Counted from the stretch's first letter, positions 18,063-27,596 are shown. The stretch is DNA of 64,000 nt from Lachnospiraceae bacterium (GCA_021199495.1 JAJQHY010000015.1:1-64000); one strand, 5' to 3'. Numbers and translations are program-made. The notes: a model not told the origin generated them from the sequence alone.

Positions 18063-18335
18063 TCACACCCTGTGCATGGAATCAAATATCTCTTCCTTCT
18101 GGCACTTGATCACCACGCCGATTTCCTCTCCCACCTTCTCCAGGTCCGCGCAGATATCTCCAAACTTCTGTCTGGTCGCTGACAGATCAACGATCATCAT
18201 CATATTGAAATAATCCTGTACGATGGTCTGGGAAATATCCAGAATGTTGATGTGATGTTCCGCCAGATAGGTACATACCTTCGCGATGATCCCAACAGTA
18301 TCTTTGCCGACCACGGTAATAATGGCTTTTTTCAT
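18063..18335 (-). CDS. ACT domain protein (UPF0237)
   Basis: A 90-residue single ACT domain ([20 protein letters not shown] at the start, then DISQTI and FNMMMIVDL). ACT domains usually bind amino acids or similar small ligands. This family is nearly always found just ahead of a UPF0210 gene and is presumed to regulate or partner it. GAGGA 10 bases before the ATG is a good site. A 10-base inverted repeat GATCATGAAT (18376-18385 and 18451-18460) flanks its upstream region. Confidence 0.92.
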   Translation of the reverse strand: MKKAIITVVGKDTVGIIAKVCTYLAEHHINILDISQTIVQDYFNMMMIVDLSATRQKFGDICADLEKVGEEIGVVIKCQKEEIFDSMHRV

Positions 18336-18458
18336 AATAGGGTTCCTCTTCTTTCTTTCGATTTATTCAATATATGATCATGAATAGCAGTCATAAAACT
18401 GATTCATAGACCTGATAAAGCATGCTTTCTGTACATCATGCTCTTCTTGCATTCATGA

Positions 18459-19256
18459 TCAGACCGTCAGCACCTCGCTGCAGTGATCGCGGCTCGCCAC
18501 ACGGATATCAAAATCCGCCGCTTTATAAGGTGCTTCTGACATATCAATTTCCAGCCGCACCGCCGCGTATGCCAACTCCGGCAGATTGTTTTCCTTGCTC
18601 AGATGCCCGAGCAGTATGTACTCCATATCCGGATTCAGCAGCTGGCTCAATAAAACGCCGCAGTTTTCATTGGATAAGTGTCCCCAGTCGCTTAAAATGC
18701 GCTGCTTGAGCATGTAATGATATGGCCCGGTCTGCAGCATGCGCACATCATGATTCGCTTCCAGCAGGATGGCGTTCAGCCCCTGCAGCTGATCCACTGT
18801 ATAGGGTGTAAAAGTACCCATATCCGTCGCCACCGCGACCTTTTTGACGCCGTCCGTCAGCGTGTAACCGCAAGGCTCCTTGGCATCGTGGGAAATGGTA
18901 AACGGATGAATGGACAGATCACCGAAAACAAAATCCTGATCCTTCCTCAGCATATAAAAAAGCTCCGGATCAATATTGCCGATGCTGCGCGTCTCCATAA
19001 TCCCCTCAATCGTCCCTTCCGTCGCGAAAATCGGGATATGGTACCGCCTGGCCAGGACACCCAGCCCCTGAATATGATCAATATGCTCATGCGTCACGAA
19101 GATGCCTTTGATATCCTTGCCGCTGAGGCCGGCCTGGTGCAGCCCCTCCTCCACGCGCTTGCCGCTGATACCCGCGTCAATCAAGACATGGGTTTCTTCC
19201 GTTCCCACGTAAATACAGTTACCGCTTGAACCGCTGGCGATACTCTCAAATCTCAT
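18459..19256 (-). CDS. WalJ/YycJ-like MBL-fold hydrolase
   Basis: A 265-residue metallo-beta-lactamase-fold protein with the metal motif THEHIDH. Further ligands are probably H143 in ISHDA, D163 in ATDMG and H209 in GHLSKENN. In Bacilli the YycJ/WalJ protein is encoded with the WalRK system and has been linked to DNA processing and cell-wall division coordination. Here no such regulator is adjacent. The N terminus FESIASGSSGNC is characteristic of this subfamily. The gene lies 110 bases after coaE, with a hairpin in the gap. Confidence 0.88.
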   Translation of the reverse strand: MRFESIASGSSGNCIYVGTEETHVLIDAGISGKRVEEGLHQAGLSGKDIKGIFVTHEHIDHIQGLGVLARRYHIPIFATEGTIEGIMETRSIGNIDPELFYMLRKDQDFVFGDLSIHPFTISHDAKEPCGYTLTDGVKKVAVATDMGTFTPYTVDQLQGLNAILLEANHDVRMLQTGPYHYMLKQRILSDWGHLSNENCGVLLSQLLNPDMEYILLGHLSKENNLPELAYAAVRLEIDMSEAPYKAADFDIRVASRDHCSEVLTV

Positions 19257-19295
19257 ATGTACCTCAAATGTTACTATTCACAGCAGGTCTGGGAG

Positions 19296-19345
19296 ATATA
19301 ACCAGTGCCGTCAAGCGTCTTTTGCCTGTAAGGGACTGGTTATAT
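19296..19345 (-). repeat. Hairpin between coaE and the WalJ-like gene
   Basis: ATATAACCAGT at 19296-19306 is matched by its perfect reverse complement at 19335-19345, an 11-base stem with a 28-base loop. No T run follows, so it is not a standard terminator. It could be an mRNA-stabilising or processing structure. Confidence 0.45.
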
Positions 19346-19366
19346 TTACCAGGTTGACTGAGAATA

Positions 19367-19972
19367 CTAACAACTCTCACGCAAAAAATCTATATATTCT
19401 TGCAATTTTCTTTCAGTCTCTGCCATGCTCCCACTGTTATCCAGCACCCAGTCGCAGTTCGCGCGATATTCCTGCTCCGACAGCTGCGAAGCGATAATCC
19501 CGCGGGCCTTTTCCACCGTATAGCCGCGGCTGTCCATAAGCCTTAAAATCCGCGTCTGTTCATCCGCGTACACATACCACAGCTCATCCAGAATCGGCCG
19601 GTAACCAGCCTCGATTAAAAGCGCCGCCTCCAAAAAAAGAAAATCAATTTCTCCGCGCTCACGCTCCGCCTGAATCTCCTGTAAAATATATTCCTTCACG
19701 GCCGGATGAATGATATCATTGACCTGTCTTAAAAGAGCCTGATCCGCAAACACACGTGCGGCCATCTTCCGGTTGTCAATCGTCCCGTCCTCGGAAAGAA
19801 TTTCCTCTCCCAGCAAAGCTACAACCGGCTGATAACAGGACTGTCCGGGCTGCTTTAACTGATTGGCGATGTCATCCGCCATCATGATTCTGCAGCTGCA
19901 GATTCTTTTTAAAAGAGTAAGAACCGCGGATTTTCCGCTGCCTACACCGCCTGTAATGCCTATGACTTTCAA
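19367..19972 (-). CDS. coaE: Dephospho-CoA kinase
   Basis: Catalyses the last step of coenzyme A synthesis, phosphorylating the 3'-hydroxyl of dephospho-CoA. The 201 residues show P-loop GGVGSGKS at 8-15, ADDIANQL near 32-39, the IIHPAVKEYI helix, and an LLIEAGY lid region. Length is normal. It follows polA by 75 bases on the same strand, a common Firmicutes arrangement, and is likely cotranscribed with it. Confidence 0.97.
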   Translation of the reverse strand: MKVIGITGGVGSGKSAVLTLLKRICSCRIMMADDIANQLKQPGQSCYQPVVALLGEEILSEDGTIDNRKMAARVFADQALLRQVNDIIHPAVKEYILQEIQAERERGEIDFLFLEAALLIEAGYRPILDELWYVYADEQTRILRLMDSRGYTVEKARGIIASQLSEQEYRANCDWVLDNSGSMAETERKLQEYIDFLRESC

Positions 19973-20047
19973 TTGCTTTTGTCCTTTCAGAAATCACTGT
20001 GCATTTCCTTCATTCCGTCTTCCTGTCCAAAAAAGTCTGTCAGACCC

Positions 20048-22756
20048 TTATTTCGCTTCATACCAGTCGGACCCGGTATGCAGATCGACCTCCAGCTCTA
20101 CCTTTAAGTCCGCTGCGTGCTTCATGCTGTCATACAGAATTTCCCTGACCTGCTCCACTTCCGATTCCTTCGTCTCAATCACCAGCTCATCATGCACCTG
20201 TAAAATCAGCCGGCTCTCAAGCCTCGCTTCCTTCAGTCGCCGCCAGACATTGATCATGGCAATTTTCATGATATCCGCGGCCGTCCCCTGAATCGGGCTG
20301 TTCATGGCAACGCGTTCCCCGAAGGAACGCTGCGCGAAATTGTTGCTTTTTAACTCCGGTATCGGCCGCCTGCGTCCATATAAGGTCACCGCATATCCTT
20401 TATCCTTTGCACTCTGCACCATCTCATCCAGAAATGCCTTAATACCGGGATAAGTTCCAAAATACTGGTCAATATAGATCTTCGCCTCCTTTGGAGAAAT
20501 CGACAGATCCTGGCTTAAGCCGAAGGAGCTGATGCCGTACACAATGCCGAAATTGACCGCCTTCGCATTACGGCGCTGTAAGTCCGTCACCTCCTCAAGC
20601 GGCACATGAAAGACCTTGGAGGCCGTGATTCTGTGAATATCCTCGCTCATGGCGTAGGCCTCGATCAGGTGCTCGTCCCCGGACATATGCGCCAGGACGC
20701 GCAGCTCAATCTGGGAATAATCCGCATCCATAAAAACGTAGCCCGGCTTCGGCACAAAGACCTTGCGGATCTGTCTGCCCAACTCCGTGCGCATGGGAAT
20801 GTTCTGCAGGTTCGGATCCGTGCTGCTGAGTCTCCCGGTTGCCGTAACAGTCTGCTGGTAGATTGTGTGTATCCTGCCGTCTTCCCCGATAAACGCGCTC
20901 AGGCCGTCGGCATAGGTGCTTTTTAACTTTGTCAGCGCCCGGTACTCCAGAATATCGCTGACTATCGGATGATCAGGTGCCAGCTTTTCCAACACATCCG
21001 CGGCGGTGGAATAGCCGGTTTTGGTCTTTTTGCCGCCCGGAAGCTTCATTTCCTGGAATAAGACCTCTCCCAGCTGTTTGGGCGACTGAATGTTAAATTC
21101 ATGTCCGGCCTGTTTCCAGATACCCTGCTCCAGCTCCTGAATGCGCCCGGTCAGCGCATTTCCATACGCCGTAAGCTCTTCCTTTCTGACAATAACGCCC
21201 TCACGCTCCATGGAATACAAAACAAGCGACAGGGGCATCTCCATCTCCCGGTACAGGCGTTCCATACCAAGTGACGTAAGGCGCTCCATCAGCGGCCCAT
21301 AAGCATGGTAAGCCGCATACGTCAGATTCGCAATGTAATGATATATCGGCTCCGGCGACTCGTCCCAGACTTTTTTAAGGCCCATTTTGCCTGTCACCTC
21401 TGACAGTGCAGGCATCGTCATGCCAAGATATTCGCTGGCGACAGAGATGCCATCGTAATCATTCTTCAGAGGATTGCAAAGGTACGCCGCAATAATCAGA
21501 TCACTGTATGCGTCCACCCGCTCCTCACATAAGTACGGATAATATTCCTTGATTCCGAAAAGGGAAATATTTTTCTTTTCGGAAAGCTTAAGCAGTTTGT
21601 CTGTCAGATAGCTCTCCGTCATAAACCCCTGCACGGGCAGTACCCATACATTTGTCTCAGTCGAAAGCCCCAGGGCCAGTAAACTGCCATTGTCACACAG
21701 CGCGTAAACGCCGATTCTGTCCCGTAAAGCATTGTCATGCAAAGAAACGTCATTCTCCTGAACCGTTTTATCCACTGTGTGATCTGACGTCTGAGGCTGC
21801 AGCAGGCGCGAAAAGACCTCCTCTGCTGCGCCAAAATCCTCAATCACTTCCACATTCTGCAGCTCATTTTTCTCAGGTTTTGTTGCCCCAGCCTGCTCAA
21901 AGCGTTTCAGAATGCTTTTCAGCTCCAGCTTTTTACAAAGTACATACGCTTCCGGTGTATAATAATTCCCGGCTTTTGCTTTCTCATAGTCCAGACTGAC
22001 ATCGCCGTCCGTTTTGATGGTTGCAAGTACACGGCTCAGCTCTGCCAGATCTTTATTCGCGATAAGAGATTCACGGACACTCTTTTTGGACACTTCGTCT
22101 ACGTGCGTGTAAAGATTGTCCAGGGTTCCAAATTCTTTTAACAGATTCTCCGCGGTCACCCGCCCCACCTTCGGCACGCCGGGGATATTGTCAGAGGTAT
22201 CGCCCATCAGGGCCTTTAAGTCAATGAACCCCCGAGGTGTGACGTCGTAAGCAGTCTCCACGTCCTTCGCATACCAGGTTTCCACCTCCGTGCGCCCCTG
22301 CTTTGTTTTCGGCACAAGAATTTTAATGCTGTCCGAGGCGATCTGCAAAAGGTCACGGTCGCCGCTGACCAGGGTCACCTGGTGTCCGTCACGCTGTGCC
22401 GCATTCGCGAGTGTTCCCAGAATATCATCCGCTTCCAGCCCCGGCTTCTCACAGATTGTAACGTCCATCGCGGTCAGCATTTCCTTCATCACCGGGATCT
22501 GCTCCGCGAGCTCTGTCGGCATCGGCTTACGCGTTCCCTTATACGCCGCATAAAGCGCATGCCGGAATGTCGGTGCTTTGACATCAAAAGCAACAGCCAG
22601 ATAATCCGGCTGTTCCTCCTCCAGTATTTTAAACAGAATATTCAGAAAACCATAAATACCGTTCGTGTGCAGGCCTTCTGCATTTGACAGAAGTGGAATC
22701 CCGTAAAAAGCCCTGTGCAGAATGCTCATTCCGTCGATCAATACCAGTTTTCCCAT
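20048..22756 (-). CDS. polA: DNA polymerase I
   Basis: A 902-residue repair and Okazaki-fragment polymerase. Residues 1-290 are the 5'-3' exonuclease (LVLIDGMSILHRAFYG, then GLEADDILGTLA, SGDRDLLQI, MGDTSDNIPGVPKVG). Residues about 320-500 are a 3'-5' exonuclease-like domain in which I see no acidic DxE active-site set, so it is probably inactive as in Bacillus. The C-terminal polymerase has motif A DADYSQIELRVLAH, the O-helix RRNAKAVNFGIVYG, and motif C QVHDELV. It is upstream of coaE. Confidence 0.97.
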   Translation of the reverse strand: MGKLVLIDGMSILHRAFYGIPLLSNAEGLHTNGIYGFLNILFKILEEEQPDYLAVAFDVKAPTFRHALYAAYKGTRKPMPTELAEQIPVMKEMLTAMDVTICEKPGLEADDILGTLANAAQRDGHQVTLVSGDRDLLQIASDSIKILVPKTKQGRTEVETWYAKDVETAYDVTPRGFIDLKALMGDTSDNIPGVPKVGRVTAENLLKEFGTLDNLYTHVDEVSKKSVRESLIANKDLAELSRVLATIKTDGDVSLDYEKAKAGNYYTPEAYVLCKKLELKSILKRFEQAGATKPEKNELQNVEVIEDFGAAEEVFSRLLQPQTSDHTVDKTVQENDVSLHDNALRDRIGVYALCDNGSLLALGLSTETNVWVLPVQGFMTESYLTDKLLKLSEKKNISLFGIKEYYPYLCEERVDAYSDLIIAAYLCNPLKNDYDGISVASEYLGMTMPALSEVTGKMGLKKVWDESPEPIYHYIANLTYAAYHAYGPLMERLTSLGMERLYREMEMPLSLVLYSMEREGVIVRKEELTAYGNALTGRIQELEQGIWKQAGHEFNIQSPKQLGEVLFQEMKLPGGKKTKTGYSTAADVLEKLAPDHPIVSDILEYRALTKLKSTYADGLSAFIGEDGRIHTIYQQTVTATGRLSSTDPNLQNIPMRTELGRQIRKVFVPKPGYVFMDADYSQIELRVLAHMSGDEHLIEAYAMSEDIHRITASKVFHVPLEEVTDLQRRNAKAVNFGIVYGISSFGLSQDLSISPKEAKIYIDQYFGTYPGIKAFLDEMVQSAKDKGYAVTLYGRRRPIPELKSNNFAQRSFGERVAMNSPIQGTAADIMKIAMINVWRRLKEARLESRLILQVHDELVIETKESEVEQVREILYDSMKHAADLKVELEVDLHTGSDWYEAK

Positions 22757-22834
22757 AAAATCTCCCCGCCGCAGTGCCTGTCCGCTTTATCGCGCAGCGG
22801 ACCCGGCCCGGCAAACAACTCCTGTAAAAGGCTC

Positions 22835-23161
22835 CTAACGAAACAGCAGATAAAGGATAAATGCCACAATCACAATGAGCGACAGCGCGTCCAGCAAAAT
22901 TGTCCAGACATTCCAGGAAAAAGGCAGGCAAAAATGCTTTCCGCTCTTCGGCGACAGAAGCTGATTGATCTCCTGGTCCAGGTTAAAGTCCTCATCGCGG
23001 TCCACACGTGCCATTCCCTCCTGCACCAGAAACTGAATGGTCAGCTCCTCTTTGCAGTCAGGGCAGTTTACGATGTGCTCCCTTATCTCTTTCGCCTGTT
23101 CACGGCTGCATTGTCCGTCTATGAATTTTGATAATAAAGACTGAACCTCTTTACAGTCCAT
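22835..23161 (-). CDS. Zinc-finger (zf-HC2-like) single-pass membrane protein
   Basis: A 108-residue protein with an N-terminal HC2-type zinc site: H29, C33 and C36 in REHIVNCPDC. A linker and one C-terminal transmembrane helix (about 84-106) follow. This matches the layout of anti-sigma factors, in which the HC2 domain binds an ECF sigma factor in the cytoplasm. No sigma-factor gene is adjacent and there is no extracytoplasmic domain, so the partner is unknown. It sits between asnA (84 bases upstream) and polA (78 bases downstream). Confidence 0.75.
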   Translation of the reverse strand: MDCKEVQSLLSKFIDGQCSREQAKEIREHIVNCPDCKEELTIQFLVQEGMARVDRDEDFNLDQEINQLLSPKSGKHFCLPFSWNVWTILLDALSLIVIVAFILYLLFR

Positions 23162-23245
23162 TTCTGCCTCCAGGCATTTTCAAACATGCCCATTTAAAAG
23201 GGCCTCTTAAAATCATATCCAGGATACCGCTCACAGGTGCTTTTG

Positions 23246-24256
23246 CTATAACAGGACTACCCCTGCGGCCTTACAGATATCCCTCGTCTCCTGATCCCAC
23301 AAAGATACCTGCACCTCACCCACATGTGCTTTGCCCAGAAGCAGCATGCAAAGACGGGACTGCCCGATTCCGCCGCCGATGGTCAGCGGCAGTTCATTGT
23401 GCAAAAGCATCTGATGGAAAGGCAGTTTGCTCCGTTCCTCACAACCTGCTTTCTTCAGCTGCTCCGCTAAAGACTGCGCGTTGACACGAATGCCCATGGA
23501 ACTTAATTCCAGTGCCTGCCCAAGCGTATCATGCCAGAAAATCAGATCGCCGTTTAAGGCCCAGTCATCGTAGTCCGGTGCGCGGCCGTCATGTTTTTCA
23601 CCTGACTTTAACAGGTCGCCGATCTGCATGAGAAATACTGTTTTATATTGACGGGCAGCCTCGTTTTCTCGCTCCTTCGGTGTCAGATCCGGATACGCAT
23701 CTTCTAACTGCTGTGTGGTAAGAAACGTCACTTCTCTCTTTAATTCAATGCATTCCAGTTCAGGGAACTGCCACTTCAATTCATCCAGCGTACCACAGAC
23801 CGCACCGACAATCCGGTTGACGGTGTCCTTCAGATACGCGGTATTGCGCATACTCTCGTCAATAACCTTCTCCCAGTCCCACTGGTCAACATAGACGGAA
23901 TGCAGATTATCCAGCTCTTCGTCCCTGCGGATCGCGTTCATATCGGTAACCAGACCGTTGCCGACATAGAAATCATACTGTTTCAAAGCCATCCTCTTCC
24001 ACTTGGCCAGGGAATGCACGACCTCGGCATGCTGGTGTACGGAAGGAATATCAAAATCGACCGGTCGTTCTACACCGTTCAAATTATCATTCAGTCCGGT
24101 CGCCGGATCCACAAAAAGAGGCGCCGTCACACGTTTTAAATGCAGCGCCGCGGAGAGCTTCACTAAGAAAATCTGTTTCACCTGGCCGATGGCCTTCTGG
24201 GTATCGTACAGTCCCAGTGCGGAGGTGTATCCTTCCGGAATCCATGTCTTTGCCAT
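23246..24256 (-). CDS. asnA: Aspartate--ammonia ligase (ammonia-dependent asparagine synthetase)
   Basis: Makes asparagine from aspartate, ammonia and ATP; structurally related to class II aminoacyl-tRNA synthetases. The 336-residue protein has YTSALGLYDTQKAIGQVK at the N terminus. Further blocks are LNGVERPV, VVHSLAKWKR, HSVYVDQWDWE, and GGGIGQSRLCMLLL near the C terminus. GGGAGG 7 bases before ATG 24256 decides the start over the ATGs at 24280 and 24262. A good sigma-A promoter lies 33 bases upstream. The zinc-finger gene and polA follow on the same strand. Confidence 0.96.
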   Translation of the reverse strand: MAKTWIPEGYTSALGLYDTQKAIGQVKQIFLVKLSAALHLKRVTAPLFVDPATGLNDNLNGVERPVDFDIPSVHQHAEVVHSLAKWKRMALKQYDFYVGNGLVTDMNAIRRDEELDNLHSVYVDQWDWEKVIDESMRNTAYLKDTVNRIVGAVCGTLDELKWQFPELECIELKREVTFLTTQQLEDAYPDLTPKERENEAARQYKTVFLMQIGDLLKSGEKHDGRAPDYDDWALNGDLIFWHDTLGQALELSSMGIRVNAQSLAEQLKKAGCEERSKLPFHQMLLHNELPLTIGGGIGQSRLCMLLLGKAHVGEVQVSLWDQETRDICKAAGVVLL

Positions 24257-24288
24257 CTTCATTCCTCCCGTCTTTTTCACTGCAAATC

Positions 24289-24317
24289 AGTTTAGCATAC
24301 TGATATTTACTTGTCAA
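24289..24317 (-). promoter_or_regulatory. Promoter of asnA
   Basis: Consensus TTGACA (24312-24317), 17-base spacer, TAAACT (24289-24294) on the minus strand, about 33 bases before the chosen ATG. Confidence 0.7.
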
Positions 24318-24389
24318 TTCTGAAAGAACGCGCAGCCGCCTTCCTGCAATCGCAGGAAAAAAGAGAGCGAAGTAAACGAAGTAAATTCT

Positions 24390-24439
24390 GAAAGAAAGAA
24401 AAAAACTCCGGAACCCCTTATTCTAAAGGGATTCCGGAG
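24390..24439 (-). terminator. Rho-independent terminator of tRNA-Leu
   Basis: CTCCGGAATCCCTT pairs with AAGGGGTTCCGGAG across a 6-base loop (24406-24439). On the minus strand it is followed by TTTTTTTCTTTC. It lies 12 bases beyond the tRNA 3' end. Confidence 0.9.
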
Positions 24440-24451
24440 CCAAAATACGCA

Positions 24452-24534
24452 TGCAGGAGATGGGACTTGAACCCACACATAGTCACCTACGGCAGATTTT
24501 GAGTCTGCTGCGTCTGCCATTCCGCCACTCCTGC
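24452..24534 (-). tRNA. tRNA-Leu (anticodon CAA)
   Basis: An 83-nucleotide class II tRNA read on the minus strand. The acceptor GCAGGAG pairs with CTCCTGC and the discriminator is A. The anticodon arm is GCAGA-CTCAAAA-TCTGC, giving anticodon CAA for the UUG codon. There is a long variable arm (CGTAGGTGACTATG), and the T arm contains GGTTCAAGTCC. CCA is not encoded. It has its own promoter and terminator and is monocistronic. Confidence 0.96.
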
Positions 24535-24591
24535 GTTTCTGCTGCTGAGAAAGTTGAATCTCATCTTCAACACTCCTTCGCAACATAGGCA

Positions 24592-24620
24592 ATGATACCA
24601 TAAAAATCAGGTCATTGCAA
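24592..24620 (-). promoter_or_regulatory. Promoter of tRNA-Leu
   Basis: TTGCAA (24615-24620), 17-base spacer, TATCAT (24592-24597) on the minus strand, leaving a leader of about 50 bases before the mature tRNA 5' end at 24534. Confidence 0.6.
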
Positions 24621-24677
24621 GTTAAAATCGCAGATATTTCAAAAGTTGAAAGGGCCCCGAAAATCAATCGTCCAGAA

Positions 24678-25949
24678 TCAGTATCCCAGCTTCTTATAAA
24701 TATCCAGTCCGTCAAAGGTCGCAAAATAATCCTTCGGCGTCTCAGCGCGCCGAATGAGCTGCACGGAACCGTCCTCTTTTAAAAGGAGCTCCGCGCTGCG
24801 CAGTCTGCCATTGTAATTGTATCCCATGGAGAAGCCATGCGCACCGGTGTCGTGGATCACCAGATAATCGCCGATGTCAATTTTGGGCAGCTGCCGGTCA
24901 ATGGCAAATTTATCGTTATTCTCACATAGAGAGCCTGTCACATCATAAACATGGTCATGCGGCGCGTCCTCCTTGCCCAGAACGGTAATGTGATGATAGG
25001 CGCCATACATGGCCGGACGCATCAGGTTGGCCGCGCAGGCGTCCACGCCGATATATTCTTTATATGTGTGCTTTTCATGCAGAACCTTCGTCACCAGCGC
25101 CCCATAAGGGCCAAGCATATAACGGCCAAGCTCCGTATAGATCGCCACATCATTCATCCCCGCCGGAACTAGCACTTCCTCGTAAGCTTTGCGCACGCCT
25201 TCACCGACTGCCATAATATCTACCGGCTCCTGATCCGGCTTATAGGGAATGCCAATGCCGCCGGACAGATTGATGAAGGAAATATGCGCCCCGGTCTCCT
25301 TATGCAGCTTCACAGCCAGCTCAAAGAGCGTTCTGGCCAGCTTAGGATAATATTCATTCGTAATCGTGTTGGAAACCAGAAACGAATGAATGCCGAAATG
25401 CTTCGCGCCCTTCTCCTGCAGAATCCGAAAGCCGTCAAACATCTGCTCCGTGGTGAAGCCATATTTGGCGTCGCCGGGATTGTCCATGATATTATTCGCA
25501 ATGGAAAAATATCCGCCGGGATTATAACGGCAGCTGATTGTCTCCGGAATTTTCCCGATGGTTTTTTCCAGAAAATCAATGTGCGTGAAATCGTCCAGAT
25601 TGATGATCACTCCGATTTTCGCCGCGTACGCAAACTCTTCCGCGGGCGTATCGTTGGAGGAAAACATGATATCCTCCCCCTTCATCCCCAGCGCGTGAGA
25701 AAGCTGAAGCTCCGTCAGCGAGGAACAGTCCGTCCCGCAGCCATAATCCCGCAGCACATCAATAATATACGGATTCGGCGTCGCCTTCACCGCGAAATAC
25801 TCCTTATAACCCGGATTCCAGGCAAACGCCTCCTTCAATTTCCGCGCGTTCTCCCGGATCCCCTTCTCATCATAAATATGAAAAGGAGTCGGGTAAGTTT
25901 CTGCAATTTCTTCAATCTGTTCTTTTGTCACAAACGGTGTTTTTTTCAT
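24678..25949 (-). CDS. lysA: Diaminopimelate decarboxylase-like PLP enzyme
   Basis: A 423-residue fold-III PLP decarboxylase, best read as LysA, which converts meso-diaminopimelate to lysine. The PLP lysine is in EYFAVKATPNP (near residue 53). Other blocks are GCGTDCSSLTEL, NLSGGIGIPY for phosphate binding, TELGRYMLGPYG, and the substrate block SLCENNDKFA. The start is uncertain: ATG 25949 (MKKTPFVTKEQ) has AGGGAG only 3 bases away, and ATG 25961 lacks a clear site; the shorter form matches relatives I recall. No lysine pathway gene is adjacent, so a related decarboxylase remains possible. Confidence 0.85.
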   Translation of the reverse strand: MKKTPFVTKEQIEEIAETYPTPFHIYDEKGIRENARKLKEAFAWNPGYKEYFAVKATPNPYIIDVLRDYGCGTDCSSLTELQLSHALGMKGEDIMFSSNDTPAEEFAYAAKIGVIINLDDFTHIDFLEKTIGKIPETISCRYNPGGYFSIANNIMDNPGDAKYGFTTEQMFDGFRILQEKGAKHFGIHSFLVSNTITNEYYPKLARTLFELAVKLHKETGAHISFINLSGGIGIPYKPDQEPVDIMAVGEGVRKAYEEVLVPAGMNDVAIYTELGRYMLGPYGALVTKVLHEKHTYKEYIGVDACAANLMRPAMYGAYHHITVLGKEDAPHDHVYDVTGSLCENNDKFAIDRQLPKIDIGDYLVIHDTGAHGFSMGYNYNGRLRSAELLLKEDGSVQLIRRAETPKDYFATFDGLDIYKKLGY

Positions 25950-26033
25950 AATCTCCCTCATTGTGTATGTCTTTCGTTCTCTACTTATCGCACCTGAAAA
26001 TTTATAAAGTATCAGGAAATTTTAAAGATGACC

Positions 26034-26141
26034 TTGCAGGAAAGTAAGGGTTGTCATTTTATAAAAGATAAGGCGAACTTTGCGATGAGCGTGAGCCGTT
26101 CTTTTATAAAATGACAGCCCGTGCCTTTGCAACTCCTGCAA
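26034..26141. repeat. Long imperfect inverted repeat between ung and lysA
   Basis: TGTCATTTTATAAAAGA (26052-26068) is mirrored perfectly at 26100-26116, and an outer TTGCAGG (26034-26040) is mirrored by CCTGCAA (26135-26141). The whole would fold as one long cruciform or hairpin with a GC-rich loop. It lies between the ung stop and the lysA start in a 194-base gap. No T run qualifies it as a simple terminator. Confidence 0.6.
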
Positions 26142-26143
26142 CA

Positions 26144-26821
26144 CTATACTATATCTTCAATCTGCCAGTCAATAGCCTCCACCCCGTTTTTTACCAGATA
26201 ATCATTGCACTGGCTGAAATGCCTGCACCCGAAAAACCCCCGGTACGCAGACAGCGGACTCGGATGCGGCGCCTCCAAAATCAAATGCTTCGGATTATGC
26301 AGCATACTCTTTTTCTGCCGCGCCGGCGTTCCCCACAAAAGGAACACAATCGGCCGATCCTCCTCATTCAAAACGCGAATCGCCGCGTCGGTAAACTCCT
26401 CCCAGCCGATATTGCGGTGAGAATTTGCCTGGTGCGCACGCACGGTCAGTACCGTATTTAAAAGCAGCACGCCCTGTTCGGCCCACTTCACAAGATACCC
26501 GTTGTTTGGAATATAGCAGCCCAGATCGTCATGCAGCTCCTTATAAATATTCTCCAGTGAAGGCGGAATCTCCACGCCCGGCTTTACAGAAAAGCAAAGT
26601 CCATGGGCCTGACCGATATTGTGATAGGGGTCCTGTCCCAGAATCACTGCCTTCACCTCATGCAACGGCGTCAGATGAAAGGCATTGAACAGATCGTCCG
26701 CCTGCGGAAAAACCTGATAATGCTGATATTCATATTGTACCTTCTGATATAATTTTCTGTAATATTCTTTTCTGAACTCAGGCTTTAAGGCCTCAAGCCA
26801 GTCATCGGAAATCGGCGGCAT
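26144..26821 (-). CDS. ung: Uracil-DNA glycosylase (family 1)
   Basis: Removes uracil from DNA to begin base-excision repair. The 225-residue protein contains the water-activating GQDPYH with D64, the uracil-binding LLLNTVLTV, WEEFTDA, and the DNA-intercalating HPSPLSAYRGFFG with catalytic H186. It starts 6 bases after the hisF stop, which implies cotranscription with the histidine genes. Confidence 0.97.
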   Translation of the reverse strand: MPPISDDWLEALKPEFRKEYYRKLYQKVQYEYQHYQVFPQADDLFNAFHLTPLHEVKAVILGQDPYHNIGQAHGLCFSVKPGVEIPPSLENIYKELHDDLGCYIPNNGYLVKWAEQGVLLLNTVLTVRAHQANSHRNIGWEEFTDAAIRVLNEEDRPIVFLLWGTPARQKKSMLHNPKHLILEAPHPSPLSAYRGFFGCRHFSQCNDYLVKNGVEAIDWQIEDIV

Positions 26822-26827
26822 ACGATC

Positions 26828-27586
26828 TCACAGGCGCACACTGACGCCCCGCTCCTTTAAGTATTTTTTTAAATCTGTGATATCCAGTTCATGAAAGTGA
26901 AACAGGCTGGCGGCCAGCGCGGCATCCGCGCCTCCCTCCGTCAGCGCTTCATAAAAGTGCTCTTTCGTCCCGGCACCGCCGCTGGCAATCACCGGCACAT
27001 TGACCGCTGATGAAACCGCTTTGGTCAGTGCTATATCAAATCCGGCCTTCGTACCGTCCCCGTCCATGCTGGTCAGCAGGATTTCTCCGGCACCCAGCTT
27101 CACACCAAGCCGGGCCCATTCCACCGCGTTAAGTCCTGTGTCAATGCGCCCTCCATGCTTATATACATGAAAGGTTCCATCCGTATGACGTCTCGCGTCA
27201 ATTGCCAGCACCACACACTGAGAGCCGAATATTTCAGCGGCCTCCCGGATCAGCTCCGGTCTGTCAATGGCTGCGCTGTTGACAGAAACCTTGTCAGCGC
27301 CTTCTCTTAAAATCTGCTTAAAATCCTCAATGGTGCGGATACCGCCGCCGACTGTAAACGGAATAAAAACCGTCTCGGCGACTCTTCTCACCATATCCGC
27401 CCTTATGTCCCTCGCATCGGACGACGCTGTAATATCCAGAAATACCAGCTCGTCCGCGCCCGCCTCTCCGTAAAGGCGGCCTGTTTCCACCGGATCCCCG
27501 GCGTCCCTTAAATTCACAAAATTGACGCCCTTGACTACCCTGCCGTTATTGACATCCAGACAGGGAATGATTCGCTTGGTATGCAT
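26828..27586 (-). CDS. hisF: Imidazole glycerol phosphate synthase, cyclase subunit
   Basis: The (beta/alpha)8 synthase half of the HisFH complex. It uses ammonia from HisH to close the imidazole ring, forming imidazole glycerol phosphate and AICAR. The 252 residues have the catalytic aspartates D11 ([15 protein letters not shown]) and D130 (VVLAIDARR). Phosphate-binding blocks are FTVGGGIRT and [10 protein letters not shown]. It lies 10 bases after hisH and 6 before ung; the rest of the histidine pathway is not in the window. Confidence 0.98.
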   Translation of the reverse strand: MHTKRIIPCLDVNNGRVVKGVNFVNLRDAGDPVETGRLYGEAGADELVFLDITASSDARDIRADMVRRVAETVFIPFTVGGGIRTIEDFKQILREGADKVSVNSAAIDRPELIREAAEIFGSQCVVLAIDARRHTDGTFHVYKHGGRIDTGLNAVEWARLGVKLGAGEILLTSMDGDGTKAGFDIALTKAVSSAVNVPVIASGGAGTKEHFYEALTEGGADAALAASLFHFHELDITDLKKYLKERGVSVRL

Positions 27587-27596
27587 GAAAACCCCT

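Noticed and set aside
24314..24724. Minus-strand frame running through the tRNA-Leu gene
   Set aside because: It reads through the tRNA and its terminator, giving the familiar artefact GGMADAADSKSA; not a protein gene.
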